DNA of 64,000 nt. Origin: JAAZZY01 sp964612505. GTDB taxonomy: Bacteria > Chlamydiota > Chlamydiia > Chlamydiales > JAAZZY01. Numbering within the stretch: position 1 is the stretch's first letter; each line of letters opens with the position of its first letter. The DNA lies in assembly GCA_964612505.1 (NCBI GenBank), contig CAZTEX010000008.1, positions 1-64,000 of the forward strand, written 5' to 3'. The notes beneath the pieces were generated by a model. The model made no database searches. It was not told where the DNA came from and saw nothing but the letters and a program-made list of their open reading frames with translations. This document shows positions 41,222 through 49,734 of this stretch, in pieces. The position numbers and the translations under genes are program-made.

Positions 41222-43045
41222 CTATTTTCGACCCAAGGCTACTAAAAGCACTGAAATATCGGCAGGGGAAACACCCGCAATGCGAGAAGCTTGGCCTAAA
41301 TTTTCTGGGTTATATTTTTTTAATTTATCAATCGCTTCGTTGCGTAGTCCAACGATTGAAGAGTAAACGATCTCTTTAGGAATAAGCTCATTTTCTAAGT
41401 GATCAAACTTATTGATTTCAAGCTGTTGCCGCTTGATATAACCTTCATATTTCACATGAAGTTCAATTTGGTTCTCAATCTCTTCATCATAGCTCGACAC
41501 ATCGCTTGAGAATTTTTCTTTCAAGCTAGCATAACTCACTTCGGGTCTAGCTAAAATTTGTCTTAATGAGAAACCTCGAGAATCTTCTTCGGTAAATACT
41601 TTTGTTAAATGCGTAATTTCTTTTTCGATAGAAGCTTTTTTATAATTGAGTCGCTCCATTTGCTTGGAGTTAATCATCCCAAATTGATGTCCGTAAAGTC
41701 TCAATCTGAGATCGGCATTATCTTGGCGCAAAAGCAAGCGATATTCAGCACGGGATGTAAACATACGATAAGGCTCTTCTAAGTCTTGACGAATTAAATC
41801 ATCGATCATAACGCCTATGTATGCCTCAGAGCGTCTTAAAATAAAAGGAGGTTTATTTTGAACCATTAAAACAGCATTGATACCTGCAATCAATCCTTGC
41901 GCAGCAGCTTCTTCGTAGCCTGTTGTTCCATTGATTTGCCCTGCAAGATAGAGACCTTTAATTTTCTTACTAGCCAGTGTGGAATCGATTTGTCCTGAAG
42001 TAACAAAATCATATTCGATTGCATAAGCTTGTCGCATCATCTGCGCGTTTTCAAGGCCGGCAATACTATGAAGTAACTCAAGTTGGACATCACAAGGGAG
42101 TGAAGTGGAAATCCCATTCACGTAAATTTCTTTAGTATTCAACCCTTCTGGTTCTAAGAAAATCTGGTGCCGCTCTTTGTCGCTAAAACGGACAACTTTA
42201 TCTTCTATCGATGGGCAGTATCTAGGGCCAACCCCTTTAATCTTTCCACTATAGAGGGGGGAGCGATGGAGATTGTTTTGAATAATTTCTTTAGTTTTTT
42301 CTGAGGTGTAAGTGATATAACAGCTGATTTGAGGTAAACGTGGTTTTTGCGGAGGATCAAATGAAAAGTAAATATTTTCTTCACCTTTTTGCTCCTCAAT
42401 CTTTTCAAAATTAATACTATCTCGATGGATTCGAGGTGGAGTCCCTGTCTTAAGTCTGGCCAGTTTAAATCCGAGCTCTTCTAAACTTTTAGATAATCCA
42501 ACGGCTGGTTTATCTCCCGCCCGCCCGCCATCGATATTGATATCACCTAAATGCATGAGCCCACGCATAAAAGTTCCAGAGGATAAGATGACAGCTTGCC
42601 CGAAATAAGTAATGCCTTCTTTAGTGTGGACGCCGATTACTTTTTGGTTTTCCACCAAAATATCTTCTGTCGTCCCTTGAATAATATCTAGGTTGGGAGT
42701 TTGTTCAAGAAGAGATTTAACATTGAATTGATAATGAACTTTATCAGCTTGTGCCCGAGGAGCCCAAACTGCAGGTCCTTTGGATGCATTTAGCATGCGA
42801 AACTGTATGCCGCTCTCGTCAATAGCACGACCCATTAGGCCACCTAGTGCGTCGATTTCGCGCACCATGTGGCCTTTACCAATTCCACCAACAGCTGGAT
42901 TACAGCTCATTTTGGCGATGGTATCCAAGTTCATAGTAAGTAGAAGAGTGGAAGCGCCCATTTGTGCGGCAGCATGTGAGGCTTCACATCCTGCATGTCC
43001 TCCTCCAATTACTATAACATCATAGTTTTTGGGGTATTTCCACAT
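41222..43045 (-). CDS. mnmG: tRNA uridine-34 5-carboxymethylaminomethyl modification protein MnmG
   Basis: FAD-dependent partner of MnmE in wobble-uridine modification. FAD loop VIVIGGGHAGCEASHAAAQ, NPAVGGIGKGHMVREIDALG, GLYLAGQINGTTGYEEAAAQ and the C-terminal ASRIAGVSPADISVLLVAL are all diagnostic. 607 aa is near full length. mnmE is not in the window. It is co-directional with lplA2. Confidence 0.97.
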   Translation of the reverse strand: MWKYPKNYDVIVIGGGHAGCEASHAAAQMGASTLLLTMNLDTIAKMSCNPAVGGIGKGHMVREIDALGGLMGRAIDESGIQFRMLNASKGPAVWAPRAQADKVHYQFNVKSLLEQTPNLDIIQGTTEDILVENQKVIGVHTKEGITYFGQAVILSSGTFMRGLMHLGDINIDGGRAGDKPAVGLSKSLEELGFKLARLKTGTPPRIHRDSINFEKIEEQKGEENIYFSFDPPQKPRLPQISCYITYTSEKTKEIIQNNLHRSPLYSGKIKGVGPRYCPSIEDKVVRFSDKERHQIFLEPEGLNTKEIYVNGISTSLPCDVQLELLHSIAGLENAQMMRQAYAIEYDFVTSGQIDSTLASKKIKGLYLAGQINGTTGYEEAAAQGLIAGINAVLMVQNKPPFILRRSEAYIGVMIDDLIRQDLEEPYRMFTSRAEYRLLLRQDNADLRLRLYGHQFGMINSKQMERLNYKKASIEKEITHLTKVFTEEDSRGFSLRQILARPEVSYASLKEKFSSDVSSYDEEIENQIELHVKYEGYIKRQQLEINKFDHLENELIPKEIVYSSIVGLRNEAIDKLKKYNPENLGQASRIAGVSPADISVLLVALGRK

Positions 43046-43062
43046 ACTAAGAAGTTAGATAG

Positions 43063-43152
43063 TTATTTTTTCTTATGACGATCTCTACGTCTACGTTTTT
43101 TTCGCTTATGCTTAGAGATTTTTTTTCTGCGTTTTTTAAGAACTGATGACAT
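43063..43152 (-). CDS. 29-residue basic protein, AURKAIP1/COX24-domain (small ribosomal protein) type
   Basis: ATG 43152 to TAA 43063 encodes 29 residues, starting MSSVLKKRRKKISKHK and ending RRDRHKKK. About two thirds are Lys/Arg. The KKRRKKxxKHKRKKRRRRxRHKK pattern is that of the short bacterial proteins with the AURKAIP1/COX24 domain, described as small-subunit ribosomal components in other bacteria (from memory). It stands 17 bp upstream of mnmG on the same strand. It is easily overlooked because of its size. Confidence 0.75.
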   Translation of the reverse strand: MSSVLKKRRKKISKHKRKKRRRRDRHKKK

Positions 43153-43279
43153 CTAATATTACAGAGGTTTTTAGTTAATTATTTGAAAAACAAAGCAATT
43201 CTAGGTGATTTCTTGGATAAAAGTAAAGCACTACTTATTAAAGAAAATCATTTGAGAAATTCAAAGTTTTTTTTGAATT

Positions 43280-43825
43280 TTAAATGAATTGAACAAAGCC
43301 ATTTAAAGAAGAAAGGAATCGTTTTTCCGTCTCTGGATCTTTCAATTTTCCTTGCGAATCAAAGGCGTTATGGGCTTGTCCAAGGACAAAAGATTTTTCA
43401 AAATAGGGTTTAACATTCAGATATTTGAGTATAGGAAGCCAAGCTATTTGTGCATAAGTGGAACCTTCCATGCTCCCAGCTGCTCCAATCACCCAAGTGG
43501 GTTTATTTCCAAAAACCTTTGCAATATCACTAGTGGGCCTTGAAAGCCAATCGAGGGCGTTTTTTAAAACTCCAGGAATGGAACGGTTATATTCAGGTGT
43601 GCTAATAAGCAATCCATCTGCGTGAATAATTTTATTTTTGAGCTCGGTTACTGCTGGAGGAAGACCGCTGGCTTGTTCATCATCTTGATTATATAAAGGG
43701 ATATTTTGGATAGAGGCAATTTCGATTTGACAGTTGGGAATGTTAAAGTTAGAAGCTATTTGAAGGAGCGCAGTATTAAAAGAGTCTTTTCGTAAGCTTC
43801 CTGAAATAGCAATAATTGTTTTCAT
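43280..43825 (-). CDS. NADPH-dependent FMN reductase family protein
   Basis: 181-residue flavodoxin-like fold. FMN phosphate loop SGSLRKDSFNTALL at the N-terminus and ISTPEYNRSIPGVLKNALDW, the family signature. It probably reduces quinones, azo compounds or metals with NAD(P)H and FMN, relatives being ChrR/YieF. Exact substrate unknown. It lies alone between the small ribosomal-type gene and dnaB. Confidence 0.9.
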   Translation of the reverse strand: MKTIIAISGSLRKDSFNTALLQIASNFNIPNCQIEIASIQNIPLYNQDDEQASGLPPAVTELKNKIIHADGLLISTPEYNRSIPGVLKNALDWLSRPTSDIAKVFGNKPTWVIGAAGSMEGSTYAQIAWLPILKYLNVKPYFEKSFVLGQAHNAFDSQGKLKDPETEKRFLSSLNGFVQFI

Positions 43826-43854
43826 AGATTTTCTTTAATCTTTAAATTGTTTTT

Positions 43855-45249
43855 TTAAAATGCAGCTGTTTCTGGCATGTAATTTGAAAATTTAGCGACT
43901 TCTTTTAAGAAAGTTAAATTGACGTTCCCAATAGCCCCGTGTCTGTTTTTAGCAATGATGAGTTCTGCCATCCCAGGTTTATCCATAGGATCGTAATAAT
44001 CTCGTCTAAGCATAAAAATAACAACATCGGCATCTTGTTCAATACTTCCACTTTCTCGTAGATCGCTCATCATAGGGCGGTGGCCTGTTCTCTCCTCTAC
44101 ACGCCTTGAGAGCTGAGATAAACAAATAATAGGAATGTTGAGCTCTCTAGCCAGATTTTTAAGGAGTCTGGAAATCTCTGAGATCTCATGTTGTCGGCTT
44201 TCTAAATTGCGTGTGGAGTTAGAGCCTGATAACAGTTGTAAATAGTCGACGATTAACAGATTGATATTGTAGGCCTCTTTCATTCGGCGAGCTCGTGCGC
44301 GCAGATCGGTAATTTTAATTCCTGGTTGATCGTCAATAACAATATTGTGTTTTTGGAAATCACTGACTGCTGAGACAACACTTTGATATTCTACTCCATT
44401 GAGTGAGCCTGTTGCAATTTTAGAAGCTTCAACTTCTGCGCGCGCGCAAATGAGTCGATGCAGCAATTGTTCTGCAGCCATTTCCAGAGAGAAAATACCT
44501 ACCGATAAGTTATTATGAAGCGCTACATTGGCTGCGATGTTTAGAGCGAGCAATGTTTTTCCCATTGCCGGTCTAGCAGCTAAGATAATAAGGTTGGATT
44601 TTCCTAATCCATTAATTGTTCGATCAAGATCTACAAAATGAGAAGGAATTCCTGTGATACCCAAGTCACCTTCGGGGCGATTTTGATATTGCTCTTGTCG
44701 CTGCTCAAGTTCTCGCAAGTAGGGTAGTGTTGATTCAGCTTTAAGTCCTGAGATTAAATCAGGGACATTCACGCCAATATTAGATCGATTGGATTGGCTG
44801 ATTTGAAAGAGCTTTTGTTGAGCTTCATCCAGCGCTGAAAAAACATCTTCAGGTTCATCAAAAGCATCTCTTTCAATTTCTTGAGCCGTTCGCACCATTC
44901 TTCTTAAAACCGCTTTCTCATGCACTAAATGAGTGTAGTGCTCGATATGCGCTGAAGTTCCAGCATATTGCGCTAATGTCGTTAAATAACTAACGCCACC
45001 TACAGTAGTGAGTTTGTCGCGACGTTTTAATTCTTCTGCAACAAGGTGTACATCGGCAGGTTTATCACTTTTATATAAAAACTTCATCGCAGAGAAAATG
45101 ATCAAATGCTCATTGAAGTAGAAATCACTATCATCTAATAAATCGACAGCAGTGTTAAGGCTATTGATGCTCGTCAGCATACAGCCAAGAACCATCATTT
45201 CAGCTTCTTTGGAATGAGGAGGAACTTTTGAAAATTTTTTTTCAGACAT
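43855..45249 (-). CDS. dnaB: Replicative DNA helicase DnaB
   Basis: Hexameric 5'-3' helicase. The N-terminal helical domain starts VPPHSKEAEMMVLGCML. The RecA-like domain has Walker A AARPAMGKTLLALNI, Walker B LLIVDYLQLL, and ICLSQLSRRVEER. 464 aa is normal. In Chlamydia it also sits beside mnmG and pgsA; here pgsA is 10 kb away. Confidence 0.97.
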   Translation of the reverse strand: MSEKKFSKVPPHSKEAEMMVLGCMLTSINSLNTAVDLLDDSDFYFNEHLIIFSAMKFLYKSDKPADVHLVAEELKRRDKLTTVGGVSYLTTLAQYAGTSAHIEHYTHLVHEKAVLRRMVRTAQEIERDAFDEPEDVFSALDEAQQKLFQISQSNRSNIGVNVPDLISGLKAESTLPYLRELEQRQEQYQNRPEGDLGITGIPSHFVDLDRTINGLGKSNLIILAARPAMGKTLLALNIAANVALHNNLSVGIFSLEMAAEQLLHRLICARAEVEASKIATGSLNGVEYQSVVSAVSDFQKHNIVIDDQPGIKITDLRARARRMKEAYNINLLIVDYLQLLSGSNSTRNLESRQHEISEISRLLKNLARELNIPIICLSQLSRRVEERTGHRPMMSDLRESGSIEQDADVVIFMLRRDYYDPMDKPGMAELIIAKNRHGAIGNVNLTFLKEVAKFSNYMPETAAF

Positions 45250-45389
45250 TTTTTGTTGTAATTGTTTTAACTTTTCAAAATAGCATACCGCTAATGTTTA
45301 GTCAAAAACAATCATTGTCTAAAAAATGTAATTATTGAATGGGTTTTTTTCAATAGCAGCATGAGATTGTCATTAAAGAAAAAAAATCT

Positions 45390-46016
45390 CTATTCAGTAA
45401 GAGTAGTTTCAAAAACAAATGATTCTTCAGTATCACTTTCATTTAGGACAAAGGAATTGATCTTCGTAGGAGTTTGAGATGCCTCTATTGGGGAGAAACG
45501 AAGCTCTTGAATATTTGATTGCCGGATTGTATAACCATATGGAAAACATAAAAAATATTTGCAAGTTTCTACGTCTTCTACAGGCATTAATTCTACCTGT
45601 AACTGTTTTGTTCGAGCCACTGTGTTTACAAATAATAGACGAAACATTTTAGCTGTCAGGTTACTATCAAAATTTAAAATAACTGTACCTGATAGTTGAC
45701 GAAGTGCCCCTTTTTGGTTTTGGCTCTCAGCGAGTATAGCCGTAATATCGATTGGTTCAATATCGTGAAATTGCCATCTTTGTTCCTCATGATCGGGAAC
45801 TCTATCCATAATAACGATGGTGTTTGGTCGCGATCTTTGAGCTAAACTTTGTAAAAAGAAGCTAAATCTTGGTTCAGGTATTGCTTGAGCACAACCTTTT
45901 GAATCTCTAACAAAAACCCCTGGGAAGTAAATATTGTCCCCATTTTTTAGTACTACTGTAGGAAGTAACGTGCCATAATGGGGGCCTTGACGTGAACTGA
46001 GTTCAAAAGTAGACAT
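45390..46016 (-). CDS. Unrecognised 208-residue protein
   Basis: No membrane segment or signal peptide. Mixed alpha/beta composition with several aromatic-rich stretches (EPRFSFFLQSLAQRS, CKYFLCFPYGYTIRQ). The C-terminal ~25 residues are rich in Ser, Glu and Thr. I recognise no family. It is flanked by 120-140 bp gaps on either side, so it is likely monocistronic. Possibly lineage-specific. Confidence 0.6.
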   Translation of the reverse strand: MSTFELSSRQGPHYGTLLPTVVLKNGDNIYFPGVFVRDSKGCAQAIPEPRFSFFLQSLAQRSRPNTIVIMDRVPDHEEQRWQFHDIEPIDITAILAESQNQKGALRQLSGTVILNFDSNLTAKMFRLLFVNTVARTKQLQVELMPVEDVETCKYFLCFPYGYTIRQSNIQELRFSPIEASQTPTKINSFVLNESDTEESFVFETTLTE

Positions 46017-46086
46017 ATTGATTTTTTTTGGGTTGTAAAATTTTAAATTTCAAAGTATTATGAATGGGAGCCTGGTTTTTTACAAC

Positions 46087-46245
46087 TTAAGTTTCCTTTT
46101 TCTTTGGTCGGTGTACCTTCACCCCCTTTTTAGCCATATAAGTAGCTAAAGCATAGGGTTCGTCAATTTCAGAATGTTTTTTGAGTTTCTTAGCTAACTC
46201 GTTTCTTTTGCGTATCTCCGAAGCGGTTAATTTTTTCCCAACCAT
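46087..46245 (-). CDS. 52-residue basic protein, unknown
   Basis: ATG 46245 to TAA 46087, preceded by a near-perfect Shine-Dalgarno (AAGGAGGTG, 5-7 bp upstream), which is the best ribosome site in this area. The sequence starts MVGKKLTASEIRKRNELAKK and contains EPYALATYMAKKG, with a Lys-rich end. No family recognised; a small nucleic-acid-binding or ribosome-associated protein is conceivable. Confidence 0.6.
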   Translation of the reverse strand: MVGKKLTASEIRKRNELAKKLKKHSEIDEPYALATYMAKKGVKVHRPKKKET

Positions 46246-46421
46246 AATAACACCTCCTTGATCCTATCTAAATTCTAAAAAAAATAAGTGTATAGGGCAA
46301 ATATTTTAATAATTATTTTATAATCAATGGATTAGACGGTTTTTCACAGAGGTGTAAGTAGTGTAAATTGCTCTTGTAAAAAACTTTATGATCCGTTTAT
46401 CATTTCCCTTCAAATTTTTCT

Positions 46422-46508
46422 GGAAAGATGGCTGAGTGGCCGAAGGCACGTCCCTGCTAAGGACGCGTACTCGTAAGGGTACCGAGGGTTCAAATCCCTC
46501 TCTTTCCG
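46422..46508 (+). tRNA. tRNA-Ser (anticodon GCT)
   Basis: 87-nt class II tRNA. Acceptor arms GGAAAGA (46422-46428) and TCTTTCC (46501-46507), discriminator G. Anticodon GCT at 46456-46458 in loop CTGCTAA, a long variable arm (around GTACTCGTAAGGGTAC) and a T arm GAGGGTTCAAATCCCTC. CCA is not encoded. Reads AGC and AGT codons. Confidence 0.96.
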
Positions 46509-46522
46509 TCATATGACCACTC

Positions 46523-46553
46523 AATCTCTTGCTCACTTAGAGAGCAAGAGATT
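46523..46553. terminator. Strong hairpin downstream of tRNA-Ser
   Basis: Perfect 12-bp stem AATCTCTTGCTC / GAGCAAGAGATT with a 7-nt loop (46535-46541), 15 bp after the tRNA. No T run on either strand, so it may be a processing or Rho-independent stop of unusual kind. Confidence 0.4.
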
Positions 46554-46661
46554 ACAGTGCCAATAATATACCAGTATTCGATCTGAGAAATAGCTTTATA
46601 CAAAAGCTTAAATCATTCAAAAGCATTGTTCTTAAGTTTAGCTTGCCAAGTGCTCGATGGC

Positions 46662-47504
46662 TTACATAATAGTATGTAAATTACTAATTTGAAGCCCTGT
46701 TAAGGCATTCCAGTAGGTTGTTAAAATGGAACCATCTGGGTTTTGTACATCAATCTTATAGACTGGTAAAAAGATCTCTGTTGATTTTCGAATGGTAAAA
46801 TCAGCTCCAAAAGCAATATAGGCAATCCGCTCAATTTGACGAGGTGAATAGCGTCTAGGGCGTTGTTTGACATTCTTAATTGTTTGTGTCACTAAATGGT
46901 GATCTAAAACAGTTTCAGGGCGAATCGCTATTTTAGGTTTTGCAAAATGTAAGCGAAAGCCATTGCCACTTTGGACAACAATCTTTTTCTTACAGCAACT
47001 TCCCAGCCAGCGATCCAAGACTTCGTTATCGATGCGTATTTTATCGGCGAGCTCTTTTCGAGAGAGCTGACCGCCGCTAAAAGCTAAAGCATTAATCACT
47101 TTAAAATCGTTATGATCTGCTTTGGAGGTAATGCAGTCTTCAAAGCCGTGTGTTTTTTCCCAGGTGGCAGTAGAGGTAATAAATTCTCCATCTTCCAAAT
47201 CCCAAAGAATGACCCCTTCTGATGTGGTATTATTTTGCTTAGAGTATTTGACTTCCATGAGCATGTAAGGATAAAAATGAAGCTCAGGAGTTAAATATTT
47301 ATGATATTCATCCTTTAAAAGACGCTCTTTATGTTCTTCCATAATGCTTTTGGCACTATAGCGAATTTCTAAGGTCGGAAAACTTTTAAAATTGACCAGC
47401 TGCGTAATATACTCATTCACGCTCACTTTATTGAGCGTGTAATAATAATATCCACCTGCAAGCAAAGATAAGAAAATAAAACTAAATACTAACTTCTTAA
47501 CCAT
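46662..47504 (-). CDS. Conserved membrane-anchored protein upstream of rho in chlamydial order, unknown
   Basis: 280 residues with an N-terminal membrane anchor or signal (VFSFIFLSLLAGGYYYYTL). A soluble part follows with charged segments, a Cys-Cys-Lys-Lys-Lys patch (GSCCKKKIVVQSG) near the middle and a winged-helix-like stretch (SRKELADKIRIDNEVLDRWL). It lies 40 bp downstream of rho on the same strand; a gene of unknown function has that place in Chlamydia. Function unknown. Confidence 0.7.
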   Translation of the reverse strand: MVKKLVFSFIFLSLLAGGYYYYTLNKVSVNEYITQLVNFKSFPTLEIRYSAKSIMEEHKERLLKDEYHKYLTPELHFYPYMLMEVKYSKQNNTTSEGVILWDLEDGEFITSTATWEKTHGFEDCITSKADHNDFKVINALAFSGGQLSRKELADKIRIDNEVLDRWLGSCCKKKIVVQSGNGFRLHFAKPKIAIRPETVLDHHLVTQTIKNVKQRPRRYSPRQIERIAYIAFGADFTIRKSTEIFLPVYKIDVQNPDGSILTTYWNALTGLQISNLHTIM

Positions 47505-47544
47505 GGATCCATGTAATTAACTGTTATATTTCTTAATATATCAG

Positions 47545-49083
47545 TTAGTCTTTCATGGAAAGTAAAAACTCAGCATTACTATTAGTTTTCTTTAAACGGT
47601 TAATTAAAAGGTTCATCGCGTCTACAGGAGTTAAGTCTGCAGTACTGCGTCTTAGCACGTAAATTTTTTCTAATTCATGAGGGTGATACAAGAGTTCTTC
47701 TTTTCGAGTTCCACTCTTAACAATATCAATGGCTGGATAGATACGACGATCTGACAGACGTCGATCTAAGACCAGTTCCATATTACCTGTTCCTTTAAAT
47801 TCTTCAAAAATCACCTCATCCATGCGTGATCCTGTATCAATTAAAGCTGTTGCAATAATTGTTAGTGAACCGCCGTGCTCAATATTTCTGGCAGCACCGA
47901 AAAAACGTTTAGGTTTATGTAAAGCGTTGGCGTCAACGCCGCCTGTTAAAATTTTTCCAGAGTGGGGTTCTACGGTATTGTATGCTCTTGCAAGCCTTGT
48001 AATAGAATCTAATAAAATAACGACATCATGGCCATACTCAACAAGTCTACGCGCCTTTTCTAAGACCATTTCGGCCACTTGCACGTGACGCTCAGGTGGT
48101 TCGTCAAAAGTAGATGCAACCACTTCACCAGAATGGACATGGCGCGCCATATCGGTGACCTCTTCAGGGCGCTCTCCGACAAGGAGAACCAGAATTTTGA
48201 CAGAAGGGTTGTTGTGAGCAATCGAATTAATGATTTTTTCCATGATCACTGTCTTACCAGTGCGTGGAGGAGCTACAATTAGAGCACGCTGACCTTTTCC
48301 AATGGGGGCAGCTAAATCTAAAACTCGTGTGGTAATGTTGTCTTTGGTGGTTTCCATCACAAGACGTTCATCAGGATAAAGAGGAGTTAAGTTTTCAAAA
48401 CGGACTCTCTCTTTAGCTTTGTCAGGGGGGGTGTCATTAATCATTTCGACTTTTAGAAGAGCAAAGTATTTTTCTTTGTCTTTAGGAGAGCGAATAGATC
48501 CTGTAACGCTATCTCCCTTTTTAAGCTCAAAACGTCGAATTTGTGCAGGAGAGACATAAATATCTTCAGCAGAAGGTAAATAGTTATAAGCTGGAGAGCG
48601 CAAAAAGCCAAATCCATCCGGTAATACTTCTAATACACCCTCTCCATAGAGGATTTCATTTGGTTGCTCTGATTTGTATTTGACGATTTCAAAGACAACC
48701 TGAGACTTAGTCATGGAACCTAAATTTTTAATATCTAGCTTTTTTGCATAGCGATTGAGCTCATCAATGTTCATGCGCTGGAGTTCAGAAACTTTGGTAA
48801 TAATAAGAGGTGCTGCTGGAACTACGGGTGCTATGGTAGGAGTTGTTACAGGAGGAGGAGCAGGTGGCATGTCAGCGCTGCTAACGCTGTGGATCATTTG
48901 CTCACTGAGATTAGTAACAGCTGGAGGCCTAGGTTGCTTGACATGAGGTCTTTTGGGTCTGGGAGGGTGCGATTTATGAGGAGAATGCGCTTCAGATTCA
49001 GTGGTTGCATGAGAAAGATTCTCATCATGGTCTGAATTTTCTAGTTCTGGGTGATCTTTGGGTGAGTTGCCATCATGGTTCAT
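47545..49083 (-). CDS. rho: Transcription termination factor Rho
   Basis: Hexameric RNA helicase. After a ~95-residue extension rich in His, Pro, Ser and Glu come the Rho N-terminal helical motif (LQRMNIDELNRYAKKLDI), the RNA-binding OB fold (EGVLEVLPDGFGFLRSP), Walker A PPRTGKT, DSITRLARAYN and KSGTRKEELL. 512 aa; the extension makes it ~90 residues longer than E. coli Rho. First of the order rho, then the unknown gene; upstream are coaE and polA. Confidence 0.97.
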   Translation of the reverse strand: MNHDGNSPKDHPELENSDHDENLSHATTESEAHSPHKSHPPRPKRPHVKQPRPPAVTNLSEQMIHSVSSADMPPAPPPVTTPTIAPVVPAAPLIITKVSELQRMNIDELNRYAKKLDIKNLGSMTKSQVVFEIVKYKSEQPNEILYGEGVLEVLPDGFGFLRSPAYNYLPSAEDIYVSPAQIRRFELKKGDSVTGSIRSPKDKEKYFALLKVEMINDTPPDKAKERVRFENLTPLYPDERLVMETTKDNITTRVLDLAAPIGKGQRALIVAPPRTGKTVIMEKIINSIAHNNPSVKILVLLVGERPEEVTDMARHVHSGEVVASTFDEPPERHVQVAEMVLEKARRLVEYGHDVVILLDSITRLARAYNTVEPHSGKILTGGVDANALHKPKRFFGAARNIEHGGSLTIIATALIDTGSRMDEVIFEEFKGTGNMELVLDRRLSDRRIYPAIDIVKSGTRKEELLYHPHELEKIYVLRRSTADLTPVDAMNLLINRLKKTNSNAEFLLSMKD

Positions 49084-49125
49084 AACAAATTTGTCTCGTG
49101 TAAAAATTGGGTTAATAAATAGATG

Positions 49126-49734
49126 TTATTGAATTAATTGTGAATACATCTGGTTGAATGCTTGTTTAAGGTCTTCAAAAGTTCCATCATTGACCAAAAC
49201 AAAATCGGCTCGTTTTGCTTTTTCGGTCTGAGGAAGTTGGCGCTTGACTCGCATCTCAAAGCTCTTTTGACCAAAAGGATGTTTGTGAGCATAGCGCGTT
49301 TTACATTGATTTTCAGGTGCAATAACAGCTACCGTAGCATCGTAAAATTTTTCAGCCTCGGTTTCAAATAAAAGGGGGATTTCAACCACGAATAAGGTCC
49401 ACTTCTTTTCTTTAGAAATTTCTTTAAATTTTTCTTCTACTTCTTCTCTCACTAAGGGGTGGAGCATGTTTTCTAGGCGATTTAGCTTTTCAAAATCGTG
49501 AAAAACTATTTCAGCTACTTTCTTTCGATTAATTTTCCCGTCGGCTTGTATTTGGGGACCTAAGAGTTGGATAATTTGCGATTGTACTGATGGGTGATCT
49601 AACAACTGATGGACAATAACGTCAGCATCCAGAACGTATGCCCCTTGGTCTTTAAACAAGCTTCCTACAGTACTTTTTCCTGAAGAAATGCCGCCTGTTA
49701 AAGCAACTTTCTTTAAAGCTAACATTCTTTCCAA
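49126..49734 (-). CDS. coaE: Dephospho-CoA kinase
   Basis: Last step of coenzyme A synthesis. P-loop ALTGGISSGKSTVGSLF near the N-terminus, then ADVIVHQLL, HPLVREEVE and VVEIPLLFE. 202 aa is normal. Start ATG 49734; a second ATG at 49725 would also do. It overlaps the end of polA by 16 bp, so polA-coaE-rho are translated in series as in Chlamydia. Confidence 0.95.
   Translation of the reverse strand: MERMLALKKVALTGGISSGKSTVGSLFKDQGAYVLDADVIVHQLLDHPSVQSQIIQLLGPQIQADGKINRKKVAEIVFHDFEKLNRLENMLHPLVREEVEEKFKEISKEKKWTLFVVEIPLLFETEAEKFYDATVAVIAPENQCKTRYAHKHPFGQKSFEMRVKRQLPQTEKAKRADFVLVNDGTFEDLKQAFNQMYSQLIQ

Noticed and set aside
46324..46536. 70-residue open frame antisense to the tRNA-Ser gene (contains EREGFEPSVPLRVRVLSRD)
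   Set aside because: This is the well-known false protein that arises by translating a class II tRNA on its opposite strand; the tRNA fully explains the sequence.
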